From assembly GCA_026225945.1 (NCBI GenBank), contig JAMJFZ010001784.1, positions 1 through 64,000 on the forward strand: a stretch of DNA of 64,000 nt. Direction: 5' to 3'. The notes under the pieces were generated by a model. The model did not search any database. It saw nothing but the letters and a program-made list of their open reading frames with translations, and was not told the DNA's origin. Position numbers and translations under genes: made by a program. Shown here one piece after another: positions 56,138 through 64,000 of this stretch (within the stretch, counting starts at the first letter, position 1; the number at the start of each line of letters is the position of its first letter). The stretch is from Cricetomys ansorgei. Lineage: Eukaryota; Chordata; Mammalia; Rodentia; Nesomyidae.

Positions 56138-59100
56138 TGCGATAGAGACCGTTTTAAAATTCTGATTTCCTTATCTTTCACAGCATACAAAGTACACACA
56201 CACACACACAAATTTTTCTGAGGCCTCCAAACTGTAAGCTAAATAAGTCTCTTTCATCACGAACACTCAGCCTTTGGGTGTTTCATTAGGGCAACAACAA
56301 CAACAAAAGAATTCACCACAGTTAGACTCCAGGTAATTGTTCTTTTTAAGCCCTATTGCCTCAGCCTCCTAAGTGCTGAATCACAGCCCCATGCTACCAC
56401 TTTCTGCTTGTAAATGGTTTCTTTTATTACTGATATGTTGTTAAGGGCTAGCTTCTGAAATATCTTTCTGAGTCAAGATCTAGAAAAGTCTGGGGATTCC
56501 TGATTGAGGGTATAGACAGGTACCAAGTACAAAGATTTATGGGAACTTTTACAAGTCCCCCAAATGTGAACGCTAAAACCTGCTATTGGGTCTCTGAAAT
56601 GCCAAATCTAATCAGTGATTCCTTTGCTGACCATCTTCCAGTGGTCCCCATAACAGAAAACAAAGGGCTTCTTGGAAATCTCTTTGTTAGTCTAGAGACA
56701 GTCTCCAGACCTCTGACATCCTGGGAGCCACAGCCTCTCCCTGCCCTCCTCCCATGCAGCCCCAGCCACCACCTGAGCTGCTGTCCACCCTCTGCTCTTC
56801 CTTCCTCCCATGTGGTGCTCCCTACCACTTGAGCTTTTGCCTCACCCCTGGCTCTGCTCTCCTAGCTACTGGCCTCGTTCACATCCTTCTCCAGTAACCT
56901 CTGTCATTTGTGCTGGGCTCGGTGACACTACTCCTGCATGGCTCCCAGACCTTGCTCATCTTGCCAGGGCACCAAGTACTGTGGGTATTTAATATGCTCA
57001 TGTATTTGCCTCCCAGCAGCAGCTGCGTGGGGCTGTGGGTTCCTACCGCAGTGTCCCCACAGGCGCCTGCAGCAAGCAACTTCGGAGGGTGTCGTAACCT
57101 GCGCCTGTGCTTGGGATGCCAGGATTAATCCCCACCTCAGAAAGCTTAACCTTCATATGAAGTCATGTTTGTGCTGTGCTTATTTTCTTAATGCTCAGCA
57201 CAGGGTAAACCGCAGGCGAATGGAGCTGCCATCACCTGGCAATGTAACGCTATCAAGGCGATACTTTCAACAGCAAGGGGAAGTGAAATGTCCGGAGAGA
57301 TGTAGTGGCCCTACACAAAGCTCCCCGAGCGGGCTGGGGGGTACTCTCTGGTTCTCTGTCTTCCCACCGTTGGTCCACCTCACCTGGTGCTGGCCATAGA
57401 CTCGATTCTGTAGGGGTTTTTGAGGCCCAGGGAATAGTTATCCGTCGTGTTTGTTAACAAGGAAGGGGACGGGAGAAACTTCTGTTTCTCATGTACGTCC
57501 TTCTTCTCCTTCCTGTGGGGAAAGCAAAATGGATGTCAATAAAGCCAGTTCAGAGACTCAGTGTGGTTTCTCCAGCAACACTTTCACTGGCACCCTGTTA
57601 TGTCAAGGGAGAAAAATAAATATGAGTCGGTAGACTTGGCAACGGTAATGGAGTTAATCTTCCAACAGCAGCTTGGGGGCCAGGAGTGGACAAGACTCTG
57701 AGGAAATGCAATCCTGACCTTGAGGACAAACTCATAACATAGGAAGGTGATGTCTAGGATGTGCTCTGAGCACTGAGCAGTCAGGGAAGACTTCCTGGAG
57801 GAAGGGGGGCCTGAGCTGGGTTTAAGGTCAGACAAAGAAACAAAGGGTAGTCGGGACTGAGGGGATTAGACAGAGGTGCAGTTTTGATGCCTGAGAACCT
57901 AGTGTTGAGGTGACAAACAATGATGGTGATGCTCCTCCACTTTCCCTACGAATCTGCTGCTCAAGCCAAACCATTATAACTTTAAAATTCATAGCCTTTT
58001 CTTGATTCAGAAAAACACTAAATCCAAAGGTTTAATAGGATAGGCTGGCATTCTGCAGTCTAGCTAAGTGCTAGTTTCTTCCTCTCTAAAATAGAGACTG
58101 CCACTTCTTGTCAATGAGTTCTTATTTTATTTCCTAGAGAAACTAAAATAAAGGGGCCAGTAACATAAGACCAAAAGAAAATATAGGGAGTTAAGTGGCT
58201 ATTTAAATGTAGGGTCCCACCACTTTCTTCCATTTCCAGAATGCAGTCAGCCGGGCATCAGCCCATAAAGAAGGCACAGAATGGTCCTGAGAAAAGTGGT
58301 CACCCATGCTCAGGCCTCTCTGTGTGGATGGCTTGCTTCCCTGCCACAAGAAGAGAAAGATCTCACTGATGGAGGAGCCGGGCCCCTAGTGCTGGCTCCC
58401 TGTGGGCTTCCTGGAGCTTCACCCTGAACTATGAAGACAGTCCAGATCACTGGGAATATATAGACAACCAAAACCAAAGAATAAAAACCAGCAAACAGAG
58501 AAAAGCCAGAGAAGGATGCCTCAAGACAGAGTCAGTATGGGGTCAAAAGAAAACTAGAAGGGTGTATGGGAGACGTATGAATAACCGCAGTAAGGGATAG
58601 AAATATTGGATCCGTAAAAGGAAGAGATACAACCTCATGCTGCCTTCTTTTTAATCTCTTCCCCCACTGGATTCCTTCTTAAAATTTTTTTTTTTATTTT
58701 ATCACATTTGCAATACATATCCATCAGTATGTGGTTTTTTGTTTTTGTTTTTTGTTTTTGAACTATGCAAGGGGTCACTGTAGAAGAATAGGCCTGAGTG
58801 AAAGCTAGGAAGGGTCTATATTCCAGGTGTTTATAAGAAGGAATCTACATTGAGAGAAAGGCCTTTGTGGTCTGGATGGAATGTAGACATACTTTTAATC
58901 CCAGTTTTCAGAGGGCAGTGGTGGTCCACACCTTTCATCCCTAAGACAGAAACAGAATGTGGAAGCAGACACAGGAGGTGGAGCTCAGAAGGAGTCAGTG
59001 TCAGATTGGAAGTGAAGTCTGAGATGAGTCAGAGTAAATGGCATGCAAAGTGACAAATAAGAGGAAGAGTTAGCAGAGTGAGTCAGAGTGAGTACATGCC

Positions 59101-60395
59101 CAACTCTCATGTTAGAAAGGTGGGCTCTGAGCTCAGAACAGTCAGCTCCAGCAGTGAGTTACAGCAGACAGTATGAGGGGAGCAGACTGAAGCAGGCAGA
59201 CAGGACGACAAACAGAGACAATGAAGCAGTCTGACTGAGGAGCAGCAGTCAACTACAGAGGCAGTATGGAGCAATGAGAGCTCAGGGAGAGACACAGAGA
59301 CACAGAGGCAGCTGGGCAGAAGTCAGTATCAGATGGGAAGAATGAGTCAATTTGAACCTGAGCAGAGCAGTTCAGTCTGAGGCAGTCACAGAATCAGCCA
59401 GAACAAGCCAGAGTCAGAAGAGTTCAGTCAGAAACAGTCAGCTGGCTCAGAAGGCCAGTTTGAACCAGCAGCTTGGAAAAAGAGTTCGAAACAGAGCAAT
59501 GAGTGAGTTGAACCAGAAGAGTCAGAGTTCAGAAGGAGCTAAACAACAAATCCAGTCAGCAGTAAGTCTCGGAGATTGAGTAGATTGTATGGATGTTTAT
59601 ATGTTCTAGATTGTACACAGGCTGAGGCTGAAGCCTTCCAGTTATATATAGACTTAAGACTAGATTGTAAAGAGGCTGAAACACTCCAGGGATCCAGGAT
59701 AGAAACAGTGTTTGAATTAGACAAAAGAATAAACTGTACCCTGCCCTGAATCAATGTCTACATCTGGCATCCACATCTACAGGGTCACACTGCAGGGAAC
59801 AAGGTATATATGGCTCTCCGGAGATAAGGATACCATAGTTTTCCTGGCTCTTGCCTTTTCTGGGGTTATGGATGAGTGTGACCATGTTACTATTATTTAG
59901 ACTTTGTAGTTTTAATTCTGTAAACTTTATCTCTTTCGGGATATATTCAAACTAAACTTCTTTTTTGTCTCTTTGTTTGCTTTTTGAGACAGGGTTTCTC
60001 TGTGTCCCTGGCTGTCCTGGAACTCACTCTGTATACCAGGCTGGCCTAGAACTCATAAAGTTGGGTTTAAAGGTGTGTACTACCACCACCTGGCCAAGCT
60101 AAACCATCTATGATGCAGGGACTACAGCCACTGTGGGTCCAAATACCCATCTCCAACTAGCAAATACATGGAAGCTAGAGAAGACTGGTCACTGAGGCTG
60201 GAGGGACGGCTCGGCAGTTAAGAGCACGCATGCTCTTACAGAGGTCCTGGTTCAGTTTCCAGAACCCATGTGGTGGCTCACAACTGTCTATAACTCTAGT
60301 TCCAGAGTTTCCCACACCCTTTCCTGACATTCTTGGGTTCCTTCGTGAATGGGGTATACATACCTGCATGCAGGCACATGCACACACGTGTGCGT

Positions 60396-60434
<39 letters not shown>

Positions 60435-62229
60435 AAATTGTTTTTAAATCCTTCAACCTCCCCTAAAACTTCTGGGACCACAGTTCTCGAGAGAAAGCTG
60501 TGGCAGGAGAGTGGGGATGAGGAAAGAAATTGAGGTGAATGACTTGGGGCTTGAGAGAGAGCAAGAAGATAGATGAACAGATGAAAGAAACAAGGCGGCA
60601 GGAAGACTGGAGACCCTCCTGACTATGGCTACAGGCAACAAAACAGGGCAAATCTGAGGAAAGACCCAAGACTGTAAGCTGAAGGAGAAGGTGGCGCCAT
60701 GTGGGTGACCCCAAATGATGTCGGGCTTTTGTCCTGCCCCAGCTCTCTAGCCCCCTCCACACTCAGAAATGGTCTTCTTTTTTTCATTAATAAACTGTAT
60801 CACCATCCATGTGTCCCTGGTCCAATTCTTTGTTCTGAGACACAAAAACCTGGGAAATCCAGTGGCCGTCCTCTGGACCCAGATACGCACCTGAATGCCT
60901 TCCCCATGGTAAGAACCCTTACACCATTTACAATGGACACTTTCTTTTTCTTTTTCTTTCTTTTCTCTTCTCTTCTTTTCCTTTTTTCCTAGACAGGGCT
61001 TCTCTGTTGTAAACTCTAGCTGTCCTGGAACTCACTCTGTAGAGTAGGCTGGCCCTTAACTCAGAGATCCACCTGCCTCTGCCTCCCGAGTGCGGGGACT
61101 AAAGGTGTGCGCCAGCGCCCTGCTTACACTGGACATTTTCTAAGGCTTTTGTTTGAACAAACCTTGAAAGAAATGCAGTTTCTACGTGAACGTTTTCTTT
61201 GTATTTCTTATAATACAACGACTGAAACATTAATGAGGGTGAGAGGAATATGTGGTTGGCCTTTCTTTTTTCTGCGGCCTTTTGATTGATGATTCGCATC
61301 TCCCTGGGGATACAAAATGACAAAAGACATATATGGGAAAAGACAGAAAAGTCAATGTGATCTTTTCAGACAAACATGTACATCAGTCTGCCACCCTGAC
61401 AGGACCACCCAGGAGTGACCCCACCCCAGACACAGGCCACTGGGGTTTTAGAAAAGAATTAAGTGTCCTTGCACTCCAGGACATAAAATGAAATTACAGA
61501 AAAGATGAGGAGCCCACCATCTTAAGAAGAGGCTCGTGTATATACAGTCTTTGCAGGAAGGTGAATCCCAGTTGGTCGTCTGCTTGCTCTGTGACCCTGG
61601 GAAATTAACGTTTCCATGCTAGTATATTCGAGTGGTTTACTAGGTTTGCAGTGAGCTGTGAGTTAGTGTAGGTCAATGTTTAACAGTGCCAGGTGCACAG
61701 GCAATTCTCAATAAATGTTGACAGCTGCTGGCATGGAGGCATGCTCGCAGGGTATACAGTGGCTTTGCTGAACTGGATAACCCTCAGTTGGCTTTTGAAA
61801 TGCAAGTAGACACGTACCTGATGAAGAATCAGATTATAAGTATTCAAAGACAACAAAATAGCCATTCATATATGTTTATGTGAGTTACGATGTTGTCATA
61901 AGGGGCTGGGGCGAGAGCTTAGCAGCTAAGAGCACTTGCTGCTCTTGCAGAGGAACCACGTCCAGTTCTCAGCACTCACACGGCAGCTCACAACCATCTG
62001 TAATTCCAATTCCAGGAGATTTAGCAACCTCTTCTGACTTCCAAGTAGGTACCAGGCATACAGATGGTACGCATACATACATACAGGCAGGCAGGACACT
62101 CACACACATAAAATAAAAATAAAGTTTTAAAGATGATGTCATAAGCTGCGTTGGTGGTATGAACTCAACTATTCAGCATGCTGATGCAGGAGGATAACTT
62201 GAGCCCATAAGTTCAAGGCTAACCTGGGC

Positions 62230-62269
<40 letters not shown>

Positions 62270-63506
62270 AAGAGAAAAGGAGGGAGATGCTGTTCTATAC
62301 TTCTCTGTCACCTTTAGGACAGATGTCACAAGGACATAATCAAATGTAAGAACATTTCCTGGAGCTTTTCCAACAGTACTTTGAATATCCAGTGCTCTGC
62401 CCCAGATACATTGGAGGCCTTGTAATTCTCCAGCAGTGGCCCTGCACGCACCTCCTCAGTGCAACCCTTATTAAGGGAAGCCAGGCTCTGCCTCCACCCT
62501 GGGAGGTCCAACAGCTACCTGAAGGATAGCCTTGATTGTTCTCATCTTCCAGCTGCAAACATTCTGGCCAAAATACCTTGTGTTTCTGGGGCTCTGTAGT
62601 GGTGTGGGACCCCATGTGTTCCCTTCACCAGATGATACCTGTGAGCTAGGCACTACGCTAGATCTACTCTGTGAGGTAGATTCTCTAGGTGCTAGTACTG
62701 GTCATGTTCATGGGAGAGGCATCCACACCCTTCACAGCCTAAGTGGGGAGCAGCACCAACATGGCTAATAAGGCAGAAACAGAGCTTTGTTCTGCCCAGT
62801 ATCAAAGCCAGTATCCTGACCAATAGAGAAACAAGTAGTGATGCCCCCACAGAGTCCCACCCCACCTATGAGAGTCATCTTCCGCATGCCCACTAACTTT
62901 TATTCTGGCTATGGCTATCATTTTAAAAACAGAGCAGAGTACCACTTTGCTATCTAGATAGTCAGAGGGCTTGGGGACATGGCTCGCTTAGTAAAGTACT
63001 AGCTGTGAAAGCATTAGGACCTGACCAGATCCCCAGCACACACGCAAAAATCCAGCCACAGTGGGTGGTATGTGTAATGGAATATTTGAACTTATTCTCA
63101 AATCTTATGAAGCTACATACGCTTCTTGCAGTAAAATGAACTTTAAACATCTGCTATATTTGGCAGTAGGAGCTTTTTTTTTTGCCAGAGGGTCACCTTC
63201 CTTAGCTGTTAGAACCAGCTTTCTGGGTGTGGATGGGCTGCAGCTTTCTTGAATGCAGAAAGAATGCTTGTTTGGAGAACCAGTAATTGTCTGCTCAATA
63301 CCCTAGGATGGAGCAATTCAAGTTCAAATCTACCTTGCCTGTTGAGGTATTAATATTTAAAGGCATTTGATTGTATTATTGCTAATGAAGGAGCTTTTTA
63401 TGGTCTCCTCCCTTAGCCTAAGCACTGGACAACCTTGCCCAGGGACTTGACTAACTCACCCATAAATGTTATCAAGTCAGCCAGCTCAAAGTTGGGGGTT
63501 GTTGTA
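54003..63506 (-). CDS. 3' half of a second spliced gene, probable Fam227a
   Basis: The join on the minus strand is 63506-63460, 62593-62519, 62441-62330, 61303-61163, 57512-57384, 54078-54003. All six exons have GT-AG ends and one unbroken frame, with split codons matching at each junction, giving 192 codons and TGA. The 5' part lies beyond the window. The peptide is hydrophilic, with a basic, possibly helical stretch (EMRIINQKAAEKRKANHIF) and a Ser-rich C-terminus. I did not recognise it from sequence. In mammals FAM227A lies next to DMC1 on the same strand, 5' of it, which fits, so the name is a synteny inference. FAM227A is poorly characterised and no function is claimed. Confidence 0.75.
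54246..54480. repeat. (GAA)/(GGA) purine tract, about 220 bp
   Basis: An almost unbroken plus-strand run of GAA, GGA and AGA triplets, ending in (GGA) about 14 times. On the minus strand it is a C/T tract about 170 nt upstream of the last Fam227a acceptor. The Glu/Lys-rich and Ser/Pro-rich open frames across it are composition artefacts. Confidence 0.95.
54785..55325 (+). mobile_element. B1-like SINE, MIR fragment and B1
   Basis: 54788-54905 diverged B1. 54935-55090 is MIR-like ('cattcctattttcagaaaaa', 'gaggctgagactcagaa'). 55190-55315 is a good B1. Confidence 0.7.
55365..55560 (-). mobile_element. B2 SINE
   Basis: Reversed B2 with T13 and a (TTTA)-type tail, 'gagtgttttgccagcatata'; the head is truncated near 55555. 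Confidence 0.8.
55790..56135 (-). mobile_element. B4-type SINE with (TG)n
   Basis: 'catggcacatgtgtggggg', 'cagaggacaaccttgggtat', 'gactttacccactgagatat', then (TG)n at 56105-56135. Confidence 0.75.
56136..57383. other. Intron of probable Fam227a, mostly single copy
   Basis: Only a (CA)n (56194-56210) and a short B1 remnant (56345-56410) were seen. CT-rich text lies at 56720-56900. Confidence 0.45.
57384..57512 (-). CDS. Probable Fam227a exon (129 nt)
   Basis: Acceptor tttccccacag, donor ACCAG|gtgagg. It encodes KEKKDVHEKQKFLPSPSLLT, then NTTDNYSLGLKNPYRIESMA and ST. Its phase joins exactly to the exon at 61163. Confidence 0.8.
57513..58778. other. Intron of probable Fam227a, mostly single copy
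   Basis: No exon or SINE was recognised. A (GTTTTT)n run lies at 58735-58760, just before the LTR insertion. Confidence 0.45.
58779..59781 (+). mobile_element. Solo LTR, 1003 bp, with target duplication
   Basis: Starts TGTAG and ends CTACA (perfect 5-bp inverted ends), flanked by direct gggtcac at 58772-58778 and 59782-59788. It contains a B1-like piece (58890-58945), a long region rich in AGTCAGA/GCAG words, and AATAAA at 59728-59733. The same family is at 16170-17096 on the other strand. The 6-7 bp duplication fits a class-II (ERVK-type) element. No coding sequence. Confidence 0.82.
59970..60095 (-). mobile_element. B1 SINE
   Basis: 'gagacagggtttctctgtgt', 'gtataccaggctggcctaga'; part of the head is missing. 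Confidence 0.85.
60195..60435 (+). mobile_element. B2 SINE with (CA)n tail
   Basis: 'gaggctggagggacggctc', 'agagcacgcatgctcttaca', 'cacaactgtctataactcta' and (CA)n at 60399-60430. Confidence 0.85.
60500..60905 (+). mobile_element. Possible LTR remnant
   Basis: AATAAAC at 60789-60795 in a context resembling LTR 3' ends, with 'gtgtccctggtccaattctt' after it. The ends are not defined and no target duplication was found, so this is tentative. Confidence 0.35.
60940..61128 (-). mobile_element. B1 SINE next to a probable Fam227a exon
   Basis: CT-rich run at 60943-60990, then reversed B1 to 61125 ('gagtgcggggactaaaggtg'). It lies 35 bp downstream of the donor of the exon at 61163. Confidence 0.88.
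61163..61303 (-). CDS. Probable Fam227a exon (141 nt)
   Basis: A strong acceptor (gtatccccag) and donor (TTTCAAG|gtttgt) enclose an open frame, EMRIINQKAAEKRKANHIFL, then SPSLMFQSLYYKKYKENVHV and ETAFLS. Confidence 0.78.
61585..61730 (+). mobile_element. MIR-type ancient SINE
   Basis: 'gctctgtgaccctgggaaat', 'cagtgccaggtgcaca' and 'ctcaataaatgttgac' match the MIR pattern. Confidence 0.72.
61900..62268 (+). mobile_element. B2 SINE, then B1 remnant with (CA)n
   Basis: B2 at 61900-62125 ('taagagcacttgctgctctt', 'cacaaccatctgtaattcca'); B1-like 62150-62230; (CA)n 62231-62262. Confidence 0.8.
62330..62441 (-). CDS. Probable Fam227a exon (112 nt) after a 77-nt intron
   Basis: Encodes PLLENYKASNVSGAEHWIFK, then VLLEKLQEMFLHLIMS. 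It was found by looking for an exon of length 1 mod 3 to connect its neighbours, and the frame is open exactly as required. The acceptor (gtgcgtgcag) has a weak pyrimidine tract and the donor (TT|GTGACA) is weak, so the boundaries are less sure than those of the neighbours. Confidence 0.5.
62519..62593 (-). CDS. Probable Fam227a exon (75 nt)
   Basis: Acceptor ccactacag, donor gtagct. It encodes PQKHKVFWPECLQLEDENNQ, then GYPS. The frame is set by the previous exon; the other two frames are less protein-like or contain a stop. Confidence 0.65.
62594..63459. mobile_element. Fam227a intron with SINE remnants
   Basis: 62640-62700 is MIR-like. 62968-63065 is a B4-like head ('gggcttggggacatggctc'). 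No exon was found here. Confidence 0.45.
63460..63506 (-). CDS. Probable Fam227a exon (47 nt)
   Basis: Acceptor cctccacag, donor ggtgagt. It encodes TTTPNFELADLITFM with one leftover base at each end, and is the 5'-most exon of this gene found in the window. Confidence 0.65.
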
Positions 63507-63614
63507 CTGTGGAGGTTCTGTTCATTAAGCAATTAAGGCCTTTGTATCTGTGGGTGCTGCCTTTCCTCAATAAATTACCCAAAGGCCATGTGCTCTGGGT
63601 CAGTCCATGATAAA

Positions 63615-64000
63615 GGCTAGACCCTCTGCCAGGTGGTTCAGGCTTTACACCTCAGTGATTGTCTTCTGCTCTGTATTGGACCCATTCGAGATCCTTTTAT
63701 ATCTATAAGTATGTGTCTGCAATCCCAGTGCTGGAGAGTCAGAGACAGGAGGGTCCCTGGAGCTTACTCCAGATTTAAGAGGAGACCTAGTGTCAGAAAT
63801 AAGGTAGAAAGAGGGCTGGAGATATGTCTCAGTGGTTAAAAGCACTTGCTGGCAATCAATGAGGACTGGAGATTGGATCTCAGCACCCACATAAAAAGCT
63901 GGGCATCAGAGACAGGAGGATTGCTGGGGCCTGCTGGCTTCAAGCTTAGCATGGGTGATGCCCTCTTCTGGCCATGTTCACATTTCCAGGAATTTGTACC
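63615..64000 (+). mobile_element. B4-type SINEs, second cut by the window edge
   Basis: 63620-63805 has B4-like text ('cagtgctggagagtcagaga'). 63812 onward starts a new unit ('gagggctggagatatgtctc') that runs to the edge. Confidence 0.65.

Noticed and set aside
56520..56830. Minus-strand frame 56583-56828 as a possible Fam227a exon
   Set aside because: No convincing acceptor/donor pair in the phase required between the exons at 57384 and 54078.
61680..61865. Exon candidate with a strong donor-like CATCAG|GTACGT on the minus strand
   Set aside because: No upstream acceptor gives an open exon, and using the site as an acceptor runs into MIR sequence and a stop without a donor of the right phase.
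1..64000. tRNA-like stretches in many places
   Set aside because: They are the tRNA-derived heads of B2, B4 and ID SINEs, diverged and followed by SINE bodies. No free-standing tRNA gene was recognised.

Overview
This window is nuclear DNA from a muroid rodent. It is packed with rodent-specific SINEs (B1, B2, B4 and ID types), rodent LTR fragments, two L1 fragments, hAT-type fragments and long TG, TATC and GAA/GGA microsatellites. There are no bacterial-style genes. Most long open frames lie in SINEs or in a GC-rich minisatellite. Two spliced genes can be read, both on the minus strand.

Dmc1 (1436-~44930) is complete for coding sequence. Thirteen coding exons join without any frame break into exactly 340 codons, the normal length of the meiosis-specific RecA/RAD51-family recombinase DMC1. 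All twelve introns between coding exons are GT-AG. A probable non-coding first exon (donor at 44795) lies in a CpG island (~44350-45900). The island also holds a perfect E2F-type palindrome (44887-44898) and a 56-bp GC-rich minisatellite of about ten copies (~45025-45594). The protein differs from the house-mouse protein as I remember it at several sites ([26 protein letters not shown]), so the species is probably a non-Mus muroid such as a cricetid. That is an inference.

The second gene runs upstream on the same strand (54003-63506 and beyond the right edge). Six exons were found by splice sites and unbroken reading phase. Together they encode 192 C-terminal codons ending in a stop at 54003-54005. 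I did not recognise the protein from its sequence. Synteny (in mammals FAM227A lies next to the 5' side of DMC1 on the same strand) makes Fam227a the best candidate.

Layout: 1-1.4 kb, probable Dmc1 3' UTR and downstream; 1.4-43.2 kb, Dmc1 coding exons and repeat-rich introns, including a 16.4-kb intron between 7147 and 23553; 43.4-44.35 kb, a rodent repeat interrupted by a B1; 44.35-45.9 kb, CpG-island promoter; 46-54 kb, intergenic repeats and an old class-I-type solo LTR; 54-64 kb, last exons of the second gene plus a 1-kb solo LTR with a target-site duplication. I found no new cellular system. The points most worth checking are the promoter minisatellite, the E2F palindrome, the exon pair that can be skipped in frame, the nested LTR element and a retrocopy of unknown parentage.
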